A stretch of 64,000 nucleotides of DNA, taken from positions 62,001-126,000 of the forward strand of contig VJWM01000011.1 of NCBI GenBank assembly GCA_010909165.1. Direction: 5' to 3'. The position numbers and the translations under genes are program-made. Below are positions 10,241 to 21,120 of the stretch, piece after piece. Source of the DNA: Anthoceros angustus. Taxonomy: Eukaryota; Streptophyta; Anthocerotopsida; Anthocerotales; Anthocerotaceae. Within the stretch, counting starts at the first letter, position 1. The number at the start of each line of letters is the position of its first letter. The notes beneath the pieces were generated by a model that was not told the DNA's origin, did not search any database, and saw only the letters and a program-made list of their open reading frames with translations.

Positions 10241-10774
10241 TTATCTACCCACTGCTCTCTTTGCCCGTGGCTTGCGGGCTCTTTGCAGATAGACCCTATT
10301 GGGTCGTGGTTGGAACTTGCAACATTCATGAGGCACCGGCCCCTGACCACTTGATTTGCTTGTGGATGAGCACGGTGAGAACCATTCACCTTCCGGAATT
10401 GTTAGTGGCGGTCGCAAGCAAAAAACGTGGTACCCTCCGTTGCATTTGTCACAAAGCAACATCAGCTCAGGATCAGTAACGTGACCGCAGAACTCACAAG
10501 GCAGATCAATCGGTGGTTTCCATGCCTGCGGTTGCGTTCTTGTGTCAAGATTGGGCAAGTGGCACGGTGCCAGGTGTCGCATGTGCTCTTTGCACCGACG
10601 CCCATCTTGCCCTTCCAACTCAATCACCCCTTGCTCACCGACGTGGACTACTCGCAAGATCAAACGTCCAGTGCTCACATCTAAAGTAGTTGAGGGTCGA
10701 TGCTGCAGGTAAACGAAGTCACGCCTCAAACTTCCTTGCTTTGGGTTTCCAGGATCCTCCCCTGGTGAATGCAT
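10241..10774 (-). pseudogene. Element A integrase C-terminus fused to a PHD finger
   Basis: This 177-codon minus-strand frame begins with an integrase C-terminal, SH3-like part (residues about 18-70; RRDFVYLQHRPSTTLDV, then GVIELEGQDGRRCKEH). A PHD zinc finger follows (residues 93-135; about 10370-10498) with C-x2-C, C-x2-C, Y-H-x2-C and the EGEWF signature. The expected C7 is Ser and one Cys follows the Pro, so the last zinc ligand pair looks damaged. PHD fingers usually bind histone H3 tails. In Ty3/gypsy chromoviruses a chromodomain occupies this place. Element B has the same fusion at 52589-52900, so it is a family feature. Confidence 0.8.
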
Positions 10775-10809
10775 ATCGAAGTTGGTCCCGATGTTGGGCT
10801 ATAGCAAGA

Positions 10810-11716
10810 TTATCCATGGCCATTGGCATCACACGTTGAAACAGCTTTGCTCTTGCTTGCAATTCCGACAAACATCCCATAGGATCCTGTGCCCAGTCCA
10901 CGGGCTTGGAATAAGTGTCTGCCACTATGTTTGGCATGATTGCATTTGCCAAACATGATATAGTAGGGGCTGAAGTTACCAAGTGCAGCTTGCACACTGA
11001 TTCGGTATCCTAGAGCCACATAAGGCAATAGCTCGTCGACAAGCGGGCTCTATCTCCATACAATATTTGCGCAGAGTCCTTGAAGGTCGGACTAAACGCC
11101 CGCCAACCCATCGACTGAGGTGATCCGGGAGGTTCGTCTGAGATCTATCAGACTTCGATCCAGCAGTGCTTGAAACTCTCCTCGAAACTCATTGCCTTGG
11201 TCGTCACTCTCGGCCCCAACTACTGAGAACACATTGCAAAAACGCCCGTGCGGTATATTGCGAACTTCTGATTGGCAGAAAGGCCAACTCCACCCACTTC
11301 GAGAAATGTTCGATCATCAACATACAATGTCTGTTGCCCTGCCTGGTGATTGGTAGTTCAGGCATTAGATCGACAGACCATCTGAAGAAAAGTCCCCTGA
11401 TGGGTAGCGAATGCAACACCACATCTTGGCTGGTGAATCTGGCCTTTACTGCATCACACGCGGCACATTTGGCCACCACCTTTTCAACGTCTGCATACAT
11501 ACCCGACCAAAAGTACGCATTTTTCAACATATGATGAGTCCGCTTCACTCCAAAGTGGCCAAGCGTGACATGTACCTTGGTCACCAATTGCCTCCTCTCT
11601 CCTATGGGTGGTACTTCCTTGAGTACTCCACGATCCGTTACCCACACCTTACCGTTTTCATAAGTGTAGTGACGATTTTCCGTTGTAGTTTGCTTGAGGC
11701 ATCCATACGGTGACAT
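10810..11716 (-). pseudogene. Element A integrase, zinc-binding and catalytic core
   Basis: The frame 11716-11204 (170 codons) contains VTKVHVTLGHFGVKRTHHM and AKCAACDAVKARF, the HHCC zinc-binding region. It is followed by RWSVDLMPELP with the first catalytic Asp and HFSKWVELAFLP. The second Asp region is lost in frameshifts. The core's end resumes at 11028-10810 with LLPYVALGYRISVQ and SPYYIMFGK, corresponding to the usual W-x-x-LP...PF-x-L-x-YG block. The integrase would insert the element cDNA. The frame is broken in at least two places. Confidence 0.85.
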
Positions 11717-12360
11717 CCATCCGGCGTGTTGTGCTCATTCTTCCATATGTCTCTTCCTCCTCCCGGTTGCCTTCCATCTTCCTTACGTGACATCGAGGCC
11801 ATGTAATAAGCGGGCATGCTTTGAATGAGTTTAAAGTCTGCCTTGCTCCAGTCACATCTCCTTTGTCGCACATTGGGTTTCTACCGAGACCGTCGGCATT
11901 GAGATGCACTTTACCCGCTCGGTGCACAATCGCATGTCATATTACGATCGCCCATCGGGCAAGTTTTCCTCGATTTCATATTTGTCATCAGCCGGTGAAG
12001 GGCTGATGATCATGTTCAAGTTAAGCTCACCAAACAAATACACTGAAATGTAAAACCGCCCAAAAGCAGCATTCCCTTCATACGATGAGTAGTTTGCTTC
12101 CAGCATTGTTGGACCTACTTGCATGTCGACAACTCGCTCCTTTCCTTCTTCATCATGCAGGCCAGCAGACCAGCCGCACTCCGGTCAGTATATAAGACAA
12201 ATGGCTTATCAAAATCAGCCTTTTGAGCATTGGCCTTTCGCTGGTTCTTCAACTCCACCTTGCTTCTTCTTGTCCCCATCGCCAAGGCACTCCCTTCTTG
12301 AGCAATTCATACGACCTTGCATATCTGCTCATGTTTCGGACAAAAGCGGTAGTAATTGAC
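11640..12360 (-). pseudogene. Element A RNase H
   Basis: The minus strand encodes VGPTMLEANYSSYEGNAAF (12120-12060) and, after frameshifts, MHRAGKVHLNADGLGRNP (11927-11870). These correspond to the substrate-binding region and the C-terminal 'G-x-x-N-x-ADGLSRxP' block of Ty3/gypsy RNase H. The YSSYEGE block replaces the usual YsxxEKE. Element B has the equivalent KVHHNADGLSRNP. Confidence 0.7.
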
Positions 12361-12404
12361 AAGTCGAAATGCCCTTAAGGCGAATGTCTCTAGGGGGCAT
12401 GAGA

Positions 12405-13298
12405 TCAATTGCCCGCCTTGGCCAGGTGAGGCAACACCCCACCTGGAACTATCTTATGCCCCAAGTACTCTATCTCCTTGTAAGCAAACTTGCATTTCTT
12501 TGGGTGTGCCTTCAATCCTGATTTGGCCAATCTTTGCAACAGAATCTCAAGGTGTTGGAGATGTTCTTCCAGGCTGTCACTGAACACTAGGATGTCATCG
12601 ATGTAACATCTTACAAATGACAGTCCCTGTAACTCCAAATCAGCCACCCGCTGAAAATAAATGGATGCGTTTTTCAAACCAAATGGCATTGTTTCCCACT
12701 CCCACAGCTGGTCCTTACCCCAAAAGCGGTCTTGCACTTGTCTCTTTCTTCGATGACTATTTGATTGAATCGACGAAATCCAATGTAGTGAAATACTTGG
12801 CACCTTGGCCAGTGAGGCAACACCCCACCGGAACTATCTTATGCCCCAAGTACTCTATCTCCTTGTAAGCAAACTTGCATTGGGTGTGCCTTCAACCATT
12901 TTTGGCCAATCTTTGCAAAATCTCAAGGTGTTGGAGATGTTCTTCCAGTGTCATCGAACACTAAGATGTCATCGATGTAACATCTTACAAAGCGATCTCA
13001 GAACTCAAATCCCACCACTGAAAATAAATGGATGCGTTTTCAAACCAAATGGCATTGTTTCCCACTCCCACTGGTCCTTACCCCAAAAGCGGTCTTGCAC
13101 TTGTCTCTTTCTTCGATGACTATTTGATTGAATCGACCGGAAATCCAATGTAGTGAAATACTTGGCCTGACCAATGGCATCAAAGATTTCATCCGGCGTC
13201 GGCATGGGATATCGCTCCATGGGTGTCACCTCATTCAAAGCACGATAGTCTCCACACATCCTTTCGTTCCATTCGCCATTCTCGTCCTTTTTAACCAC
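12405..13298 (-). pseudogene. Element A reverse transcriptase with an internal tandem duplication
   Basis: The frame from 13298 encodes MVKKDENGEW, MCGDYRALNEVTP and PDEIFDAIGQAKYFTTLD, the first reverse-transcriptase blocks. It continues with WEWETMPFGLK, and the frame 12803-12405 gives IYFQRVADLELQ, RCYIDDILVFSDSLEEHL (the YxDD active site) and a KCKFAYKEIEYLGHKI thumb. The part from MPFGLK to LGHKI occurs twice: about 12415-12800 and about 12802-13165. The right copy has several small deletions. The joint carries CTTGGCC microhomology. Confidence 0.9.
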
Positions 13299-13689
13299 GG
13301 TTGCCGATATCTGCGGTGGACTTTTCGATTAGTCCAGCGCCGACTCCTTGCATCTCCTATCCACAATGTCCCACTCCATGGGACTCGTGTCGCCGTCGAA
13401 TCGGTTCATTGGTGGTAGTGGTGATCTTGAACTTGATACGATCATCGCCTATTTCGGCTAAATTCGGTGTTTGTTCGAGCATATCCGAATCTTACATTGA
13501 TCTTCTTCTAACTCTTCGCATATCTGCCACTCATGTGTTGAGTTTACTGTCTCTGTTCTCTTGTGTTGTCACAGTCCCTGCAGTGTTCGCCGTATGACCT
13601 CCTTTGTGACACTGTATTGGAAACTCGCCTTCTTCAAGCACTGATAGATGCGTATCACCTCCCGCCTTGCACATACCTATTTGTGTGGC

Positions 13690-14600
13690 CAGACCCACGT
13701 TCAACAACCATTGCAAGCAGGTCAGATCAAACGCTTGACCCAGCAACTTGCATCGATATGTTTCAGAAATGCCCCGCGTGATGGTCCCGTCCGCATCAAA
13801 CCCCATGGCCCTTTCGCGCTCCATCACTGTGGGCTCACCTACCTCATTTCCAGCGAGATCCACCACGGTGCCGTCCCGCCTCTCGAAGGCATAAGATTGG
13901 CGGTCCTTACGGTGGGCGGGCCCTTCGGCTTCCCAACCTTATTTCTGAAATCGTGGAGGTTTGTCCATCTTCCGCCTGTGGTCACCCTCTTCTAAGATGT
14001 CATCCACATATCGTTTCTCTGGCTTGGTCAATTCACGGTGTTGCCTAAGAACCTCTACACCGGTCACGTTTGTCCAGAAACTTCGCACCCGGTGAGCGTA
14101 TGAGCCCGTTTGCGCAGCATCAATAATGAATTCCTCTCCTATCCAACTTCTGAGCTGCTCGTAGCCCCTCCTCACATGTTCACGTTTATCGAATGCTCCG
14201 CACACATTCTCGCATACCCAGAGTGATTGATTGGCGTACTTCCTTGAATCCGATTATACGCCACTTCCACACGTCACCCTTTCCACAACCGCCCTCGAAA
14301 ACGCCCGCATTCCCATCCATATGACATGTCGGACTGCTTCCATGTCGTTTTCAATCGGCGTCGGCACTGCTCGACATCCCTTCACGCCTCCATGCTTAGT
14401 AGTCCGGGATACGCCTTTGCATCCGATAATCCTGGATTTAGCTCTTGCGTGCCTTCTCGTCACTTCAACACCGTGTATTTCCTCACCGTATTCCACTCTT
14501 CAATACGCTTCAAGCGCTCTCGATCCACGAACACGACTCCATGAGGTGTATACCTCGCTCGTCGGTTGCCACCGAATCACATCCGTATTGATCCTCAAAG
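13690..14600 (-). pseudogene. Element A cytosine-5 DNA methyltransferase domain
   Basis: On the minus strand, G-W-E-C is encoded at 14318-14307 in a context matching the motif IV loop of element B, and E-N-V (motif VI) lies at 14211-14203. The frame 14205-13939 then reads SYAHRVRSFWTNVTG, resembling motif VIII of C5 methyltransferases. The frame 13866-13700 gives EPTVMERERAMGF and CKLLGQAFDLTCLQWLL, resembling motifs IX-X of DNMT3/DRM-like enzymes. These enzymes transfer methyl from S-adenosylmethionine to C5 of cytosine via the motif IV Cys. Motif I was not recognised in this copy. The domain lies upstream of reverse transcriptase in the same orientation and is broken by frameshifts. Confidence 0.75.
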
Positions 14601-15500
14601 CGGCTCTAAGGCTCCCAACTGGGCAAACATTTTCGGACACACGCATGGCTGCCACACCTTAGCGGCTGTCGGGTGAGCTCGGGCCAAAGCTTTCGGCAAG
14701 GGGTTTTTACATACATACACCACGCTTTGGCGCTCCTCCACCTCTTCCCGCGAGTTCTGAGTTTCTTCCCACCACTTGCATGCACAATGTGTACCCGTCG
14801 CCGTGAATGCAATCATGCTATCGATCTTTCGGCATGCCTCATATCAAGCGGATCACGGCCACTTGTGTGAAGTCCCCATCCCGCCACCGCGGCCTATAAA
14901 AAGCAACGAGTGCAGGTCTACCCCATTCTTTGGGCCGTGTGGCATTTAAAAGTATCGTAATTCCTTGCGTTAGACACCAAGCAATGAACTTGATGATAAG
15001 GCATCTTTGTGCACGGCTTGAACTATCGTCTTGGCTCACGAGTCATTCCCATCACCCGTTCCTTGGTTCCTGCGGATGTGGTAATGTGCACTTCACATGG
15101 CTTAAGCTTATCCCGTATAGTGGAGCCTTACAGCCCGTGCAGCAACACGGGTCCGCTGTATCTACCAACACATATTGCGGGCAAAGCCGTTGACCGTTAC
15201 CTCCCGACCTTGATTATTGACCATGGCAATGCCTCCTTTGCCCGTGCGGCAGGTGTGGTCCCACGTGGTGGCGCATCCGGACACTGGTCGCGTCCTGCAT
15301 TCCTTTTGTATCCGAGGCCTTCATGGCACGCTTAAATGTTGCGTCTTGACTCCCGGATCACGCAAGCTCATCACGGGCACATCCATCACCTTCTCGAGCA
15401 TAAGTTCAACTGGGTGATTTCTCTTGAGACGTCCGTTCCTCCGGTCTTCTTCATCGCCTAAAGATTTGGGCATCTTGGTGATTCCTTTCCTCACCTTCTT
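14601..15500 (-). pseudogene. Element A region between gag and DNMT, conserved but unidentified
   Basis: The minus strand shows WCLTQGITILLNATRP and FYRPRWRDGDFTQVAVIRL near 14990-14840. Its counterpart in element B at about 58880 is FYRPFWWRGDFTHVARIPL. A further shared piece (SLRDPGVKTQHL near 15340; B has SLVDPGVKGNNF) could be a decayed retropepsin active site, where L-x-D-T/S-G is expected. The protease is required somewhere here by element logic, but the call is an inference. The frame is heavily shifted. Confidence 0.45.
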
Positions 15501-15527
15501 TCTTCGTGCGCTCCAGTCGGTAGTCGT

Positions 15528-16602
15528 TCATCCTCGCGACTTCGTGGCCATTAGCGCATACACCTCTGGGTCCGAATCATAGTCCTCAGTGATAGCCACC
15601 GAGCTTCCCCCCGTGCTTACACTCATGGCTAGTTTTTCTTGCAGCCTGTGCACCTCACTGAGCAGCGCTTTCCGGGTGTACCCCTCTGTTGATTTTGCCT
15701 TGGCAGGCACCCGTTCCACAACCCCCTTTGGCTTAAATTCGGGATGAGCCTGCCAACACGCTGCTTCCGTATGTCCGGTTTTGGCACGTTCGGCATTGCT
15801 CCTTCTCCTTCGTCCCCCCAACCCGATACTCACACTCGAAGGCCTTGTGCGGCCCCCTGCAGCGAAGACATTTCACCGTGGCTTTGTTGGTGGTTTGTTG
15901 ACGCGTTCATGGTGGGAATTCAGCGTGTTCACTGAGTGTGCTCGCTAGTTCTTCCTTGAAACCTTGGGTTGTTCATGGCATCTTCTCCTCTCACCAGTTG
16001 TGCTCCTCCCGATGGCACTTGTCACGTCGCCCTTCATGACCCGTTCGGCCATCTCATAGGCTTGTTCTAGCTCGTAGTCGGCACCATGCATCGTATGCGG
16101 AAATTGGCAATCACTCTTCTTTGTCTTCCGGAAGGCGGCTATGTAGATCGGCTTCGCATCGTCTTCACAGCGTGTCTTTCACCGATTGCCTCGACCTCAA
16201 ATAGGCGGATCGAGAGGTTCGTTGGGCTTGATGGTGAACGACACCTCCAATCTTCTCTATAGAGGCTAAGAAACATTTCCGCAATTTGGAGAACATTTCG
16301 TCCACGGTACGTGATGGCATCGGTTTGTGTGGGCGGGCGACTCCTCCTCTTCATCGCTTTCAACATCTTCTTGGCCATTCTTGCCTGGCGAGCCCGCATC
16401 CGCAAGATCGATCCTTGCGATCCGCAAGTCGTGCCTCTCCGCAAGAAAGCGTGCTCATCTTCCTTAGTGCCATTTCGGTGGTCGGACTGTACTTGAGCAC
16501 CATCTCATCGATTGCCCACGAACTTTTCCTCAAAATCGCCAGCGACATGCGCCATGTCTGTGGTGAACACATCATTTTACTAGGCGCTATCTCGTATTCC
16601 AT
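15528..16602 (-). pseudogene. Element A gag
   Basis: Minus-strand frames at 16602-16360, 16444-16139 and 15833-15528 correspond in order to the gag region of element B. Shared blocks are MEYEIAPSKMMC (B: MELEFTPSKNDV) and YTRKALLSEVHRLQEKLAMS (B: SRKALLGQVEELKKEMANM, a short coiled coil). A nucleic-acid-binding zinc knuckle remnant KTGHTEAACWQAHP precedes the coiled coil. The protein would form the capsid and package RNA. Multiple frameshifts are present. Confidence 0.65.
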
Positions 16603-17088
16603 TCGACTCCACTACTCTCTTCAAATGCTATGGATCGGATGGGACTATACACCCTCTCAATCGACCACTTGGCTTATGGTGAGGATATTGTGTGCATGCG
16701 AGCTTCACGAGTAGGAGTAAACTCGTTTGTCCACCGGACCGCGAAACACCATTACCTTACCAATCCCTTCCTCTGCGAGAAACTATGTATGGCATGTCAT
16801 CAAAGTTAGTGTTGGCTCCCCCTTAGTCAATCGACCAACCACGGTTTGTCAATCACTTCATCCCACAACCTACGCCACAAATATGCGGGTTCTAGTTACG
16901 CTAGGGCATAAATGGAATGGACCGACCGCATAAAACAACACAGTAGTCTCTGACACCCTCATCCACGATTCACCATGGACTTATCGTATGCTCCACCGTC
17001 ATACGTAGCGTCCTTGAGTTCCCTTCGCTCGCTTTGGCTAAGTCGGCCACCTTTTGCAGCCGCCCGGATCCGACTCAAGGATTCGATG
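16603..17088. other. Element A leader or gag start, no clear motif
   Basis: On the minus strand this is the interval between the LTR-like repeat and recognisable gag. I see no primer-binding site complementary to a common tRNA and no conserved frame. Confidence 0.35.
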
Positions 17089-17552
17089 TGCAAAATTTCA
17101 TTTCACTTGGATGTAGGATCCAATCCACTCATCTACACTTCCCAAGAGTTGTCGCTGTCCAAGGAAACTTCGTTATGCTACGTTGGGATCCGTATGGTTT
17201 GCTCCCAAGAACAACACAATCCGCTGCTCGCTTGCTATCTTATATCTGCTAAGTGCTTGGCGGCCTTCTCTCGCGAATCACGGGTACCGCGGTAGCGCCG
17301 ACACCCTCACGAAGGCAGATGCGTGCCTCGTGCGCGGCTCACAATAACTCCGCAATTACGGTGATCACGGTTTGACACCCGCTACCACGCGATTTGTGGC
17401 CATCCTCGAACTCACATACGCATGTTCAGCATCGCATGCATCCATCATTCATTCCCACCATGCATGCATGTCCATAAGCGGACATACATACCATATTCAC
17501 GCACATGCATGCACCCACATACCCCTTCACCGAACACAACACCAGGGTGTCA
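17089..17552 (-). mobile_element. Right LTR-like copy flanking element A
   Basis: This copy matches 7709-8187 and 8304-8740 over almost its full length, including the GGATCCAAT block, the CATGCATG-rich stretch and the terminal GGTGTCA. For a minus-strand element it would be the 5' LTR, starting TGACACC on the minus strand at 17552. It lacks about 115 bp present in the left copies. No target-site duplication is visible. Confidence 0.55.
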
Positions 17553-18240
17553 TGATAGCCGCCCTGGCCGCCTCCACCTTCCCCTTCACTTTCAGGGGCT
17601 CGGGAACCACTCCCCCGACTTCCTTCGCTGGACGATTGTAGACCGTCCTCAGGACCTCCACGGTCCACCTCCTGGGGTCCTCCCGCAGGTTCTTGGAGCG
17701 GACCTCCTTGTTGGCCGTTGCCAACATCTTGAGGCATACTCCGGACTAGGGCGGTCAAGGTCCGAGACACTGGCTATCCAGCCAATCCTCTACTAGCTCC
17801 TCCGCCTCCTCCAGCCAAGGGCCGAAGTCCGGGTAGCGCTTGGTGACGATGTTGCGCTCCACCAGGTGCCAAGGCTCCCATACTTCCGGCGCCTTCTTGG
17901 GTCCCATCGCCGCGCTCCTCTTGTTCCGCTGTTGGGGCTTGAGGCTCAACAGTCTTACGTTCCTTTGCCGCTGCGTCGGTCGCTCCAACCACAAAGACGA
18001 GCCGCGCGTGAGGGTGCTTGAGCGCTCGAAAAGACAACGCCAGAGAGCCGGGTGTCGGCGTGAGATCATGAATCGCCAAGTCGCTTGGAAGAATGGTCTC
18101 ATCGGCCCCCACGCCGAGAGTAACCCACGAGGCGGCTTCAGAATCGCCAAGTCGCTTGGAAGAATGGTCTCCGCTCTCATTACGTCGAGTAACCGCCAGG
18201 CGGCTCTTCACCGTGCCTGAGGCCTGCATGGCTTACTCTT
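17553..18240 (-). pseudogene. Degenerate minus-strand ORF, unidentified
   Basis: The frames 18229-17774, 18180-17755 and 17727-17527 on the minus strand overlap and appear to be one shifted frame. Blocks are VEPQAPTAEQEERG, MGPKKAPEVWEPWHLVERN, PDFGPWLEEAEELVEDWL and NLREDPRRWTVEVLRT. The protein is helical, acidic and Trp-rich and may be a gag-like protein, but no family is recognised. A 41-bp block is duplicated near 18070-18170 (the CGCCAAGTCGCTTGGAAG segment). It is interrupted at 17552 by the repeat flanking element A, and a similar frame continues beyond that element at 7592-6000. Confidence 0.4.
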
Positions 18241-18429
18241 GCCTTCCAGAGCTGCATTTAGCCTTACGCGCCACTACCCGGGCGTGAATACCTGCCCATA
18301 ACGGCCACTGGCAACCCTACGGTCCTGGTCCGCTGCATGCCCGTCCACCTCTCAGTACCGTCCACGTGGCCCCGTTTGCCTAAAATACGCTCCGACTCCT
18401 AAGTTTCTTTACCTGGCGTACTCATCCGT

Positions 18430-18600
18430 CCGGCTCCGGAGTATAGTCCGGACTTACCCCGGGCACTCCGGAGTGCGGTCCGGCCCGTTCCGGAGTGTGC
18501 TCCGGAGTCCTTCTGCCTACTCCGGAGTCTTTCGGCCTACTCCGGAGTCTTCGCCATCAGCTCTTCGCCTACTCCCGAGTCTTTCCGCCTCCGAGTGTGT
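18430..18600. repeat. Array of CTCCGGAGT palindromes
   Basis: The palindromic core TCCGGA, mostly as CTCCGGAGT, occurs six times between 18434 and 18550, with further degenerate forms (TCCGGAC, CTCCCGAGT, CTCCGAGT). The spacing is irregular, 18-30 bp. No coding frame is convincing across it. Confidence 0.75.
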
Positions 18601-18769
18601 GTAGTCGAGCACCTGACTTATTGCTTCCTTTCCGCCTTATTTTCTACTCCATGCCTACGAAAAAAACTAAAATCTTACTCATTTCCTATCCAAAGGGAGA
18701 GGCCGTGGTCCACAGCTGTGCAGGAGGCTGGAGGGTCAGTGGAAGGATTTCTCGCTGCATGCAAAGCTA

Positions 18770-19028
18770 AGAAGGAGGGAGGGAAGCGGAAATATGAGCT
18801 TGCCAAACTTCGACAGGGATATACGGGATCGGACCGTGGAACATGATACTTAAGACGATGATGGCGGGAGGAGGATCAAGTAGGAGGTAATGGTGTGTTT
18901 GAGGACCAAATGTCAAGTAATCAGCTCCGAGGGGCGACAATGCCGATGACAAGAATGGGGATGCGGAGGGGGAAGATGGGCAAGAAGGGGAAAGAGAAGG
19001 GGAAGAAGAGGATGAGGAAGAGGACAAT
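18770..19028 (+). pseudogene. First copy of the acidic reading frame with the CACTA insertion joint
   Basis: This is a degraded duplicate of 19790-20039. It contains EYELAKL-like and acidic G/E/D-rich segments and ends in GAGGACAAT followed by a CACTA 5' end at 19029. It has several small deletions and insertions compared with the second copy. The two copies start about 1014 bp apart and the joint lies in a GGAGGGA purine run. Confidence 0.6.
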
Positions 19029-20039
19029 CACTACTAGGAAAAGTGTACTTTTACCATGGACATTACTACGGACTTTACAACGGGCATTACTACTCCCGTA
19101 GTAAAACGTCAGTAGTAATCACATAGCGTTAGTGTCCGTGGTAAAGTCCAGTACATCGTATATGATGGCTATACTCTGTATTCTATACGGAGTACGTATG
19201 GAGTTTGTTAATAAAGTCTACCGTATACTAGTTACTCTTTAAATTACCAAACCTTTTACCACGGTATTTACTACGTCGAACAACCACGGACTTTACTACT
19301 GGCCTAATCGTGGTTAAAAATAATGGTTAGTTAACCGAGATTAGCTAACTACAGTATATTAACTGCAGTTAAATGAGTGGGTTTGGTTAATCATATGTTG
19401 ACCATAGTTAATTAATCACGGTTAAGTAATCCGACAGCTCCGTTGTAAATTCCCGCTGGGTTCCGTTGTAAATCTCTCCGTTGTAGAAAAAGACCCTGTA
19501 GTAATATTTTATAGTAAATATTCGTAGTAAAATCCTGTAGTAAACAGCGTGGTTAACATACGTAGTAAAATTCTATAGTAAAAGTATGTTATAAAATTCT
19601 ATGGTAAAAAGTCCGTAGTAAAATTCTACAGTAAAAGCTCGTAGTAAAATTCTATAGTAAAAGTTCGTAGTGAAATGTTTAGTAGTGGACTCCCTGTAGT
19701 AAATGGAACGTAGCAAAAGATTGGCTGCAAAGTGTATGCAGATTCATAACCGATGTTGTCAATTTCATAAGTGAGGAGGGAAGGAGGAGGAGGGGAAGGA
19801 AATATGAGCTTGCCAAACTTGACGGATATACGGATCGGACCGGGGAACATGTGGCAGATGGCGATGATGGCGGGGAGGAGGATCAAGTAGGAGGTAATGG
19901 TGTGTTTGAGGACCAAATGTCAAGTGACGAAGTACGCTCCGAGGACGACAATGCCGATGACAAGAATGGGGATGCGGAGGGGGAAGATGGGCAAGAAGGG
20001 GAAAGAGAAGGGGAAGAAGAGGATGAGGAAGAGGACAAT
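19029..20039 (+). repeat. Duplicated CACTA 5' end plus flank (tandem unit of about 1.01 kb)
   Basis: 19029-19790 repeats 20040-20800 nearly base for base, including CACTACTAGGAAAAGT and the downstream GTAGTAAA-rich subterminal block. 19790-20039 is then the second copy of the flanking acidic frame. The element therefore has two 5' ends but one 3' end. Confidence 0.85.
19851..20039 (+). CDS. Acidic ORF fragment interrupted by the CACTA element
   Basis: The frame is dominated by G, E and D (for example NADDKNGDAEGEDGQEGERE) and runs in frame into the AAT target duplication at 20037-20039. On the far side of the transposon the same frame continues from 24750 (GEEDEEDENAGSQAKFKFD) to a stop at 24831-24833. 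Removing the element and one AAT copy gives an uninterrupted frame. It may be a host acidic protein or part of the surrounding Ty3/gypsy polyprotein, because an integrase linker and core follow from about 24850. I favour the latter without proof. Confidence 0.5.
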
Positions 20040-20066
20040 CACTACTAGGAAAAGTGTACTTTTACC
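20040..20066 (+). repeat. CACTA left terminal inverted repeat
   Basis: It begins CACTACTAGGAAAAGTG. A duplicate of this end lies at 19029-19055, also preceded by AAT. Confidence 0.9.
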
Positions 20067-20499
20067 ATGGACATTACTACGGACTTTACACGGGCATTAC
20101 TACTCCGTAGTAAAAGCGTCGTAATCACATAGCGTTAGTGTCGTGGTAAAAGTCCAAGACATCGTATATGATGGCTATACTCTGTATTCTATACGGAGTA
20201 TGTACAGAGTATGTTAATGAAGTCTACCGTATACTAGTTACTCTTTAAATTACCAAACCTTTTACCACGGTATTTACTACGTCGAACAACCACGGACTTT
20301 ACTACTGGCCTAATCGTGGTTAAAAATAATGGTTAGTTAACCGAGATTAGCTAACTACAGTATATTAACTGCAGTTAAATGAGTGGGTTTGGTTAATCAT
20401 ATGTTGACCATAGTTAATTAATCACGGTTAAGTAATCCGACAGCTCCGTTGTAAATTCCCGCTGGATTCCGTTGTAAATCTCTCCGTTGTAGAAAAAGA

Positions 20500-20720
20500 T
20501 CTTCTAGTAATATTTTATAGTAAGTATTCGTAGTAAAATCCTGTAGTAAACAGCGTGGTTAACATATGTAGTAAAATTCTATAGTAAAAGTATGTTGTAA
20601 AATTCTATGGTAAAAAGTCCGTAGTAAAATTCTACAGTAAAAGCTCGTAGTAAAATTCTATAGTAAAAGTTCGTAGTGAAATGTTTAGTAGTGGACTCCC
20701 TGTAGTAAATGGAACGTAGC
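20500..20720. repeat. CACTA left subterminal GTAGTAAA repeats
   Basis: Motifs of the form GTAGTAAAATTCTATAGT and ATAGTAAAAG recur every 15-30 bp. The same block is duplicated at 19500-19700. Confidence 0.8.
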
Positions 20721-21120
20721 AAAAGATTGGCTGCAAAGTGTATGCAGATTCATAACCGATGTTGTCAATTTCAGAAGTGAGGAGGGAAGGAGGAGGAGGA
20801 GGAGGGAGGAGGAGGGTAGGCAGGGGATAGGATGTGGGGAGGAGGAGGAGTGAGGGAGGACAGTTCGACCAAACCACTGTTTGCAGACCCAGGCTACATC
20901 ATCAGAGCGTCATACACCTGCAATTCCGCCCTTATGTGTATTCAAAAACAAGAGTTGTCCTCTCCAGCTAGCCGGCCAAATCCATGGCATTGCCCTTAGA
21001 AAACCAGGCATCCTACAGAAAATTTACACACCCAAAATATGAGGTCCTGGAACAAGAAATTTCAGACAAATCATGGAACATGGAAATGATGAAAGCAACA
21101 GCATCAGCCTCTAACCTTAA

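Noticed and set aside
18767..19027. Serine-rich minus-strand ORF
   Set aside because: It is the complement of the acidic GAA/GAG-rich plus-strand frame and its composition follows from that.
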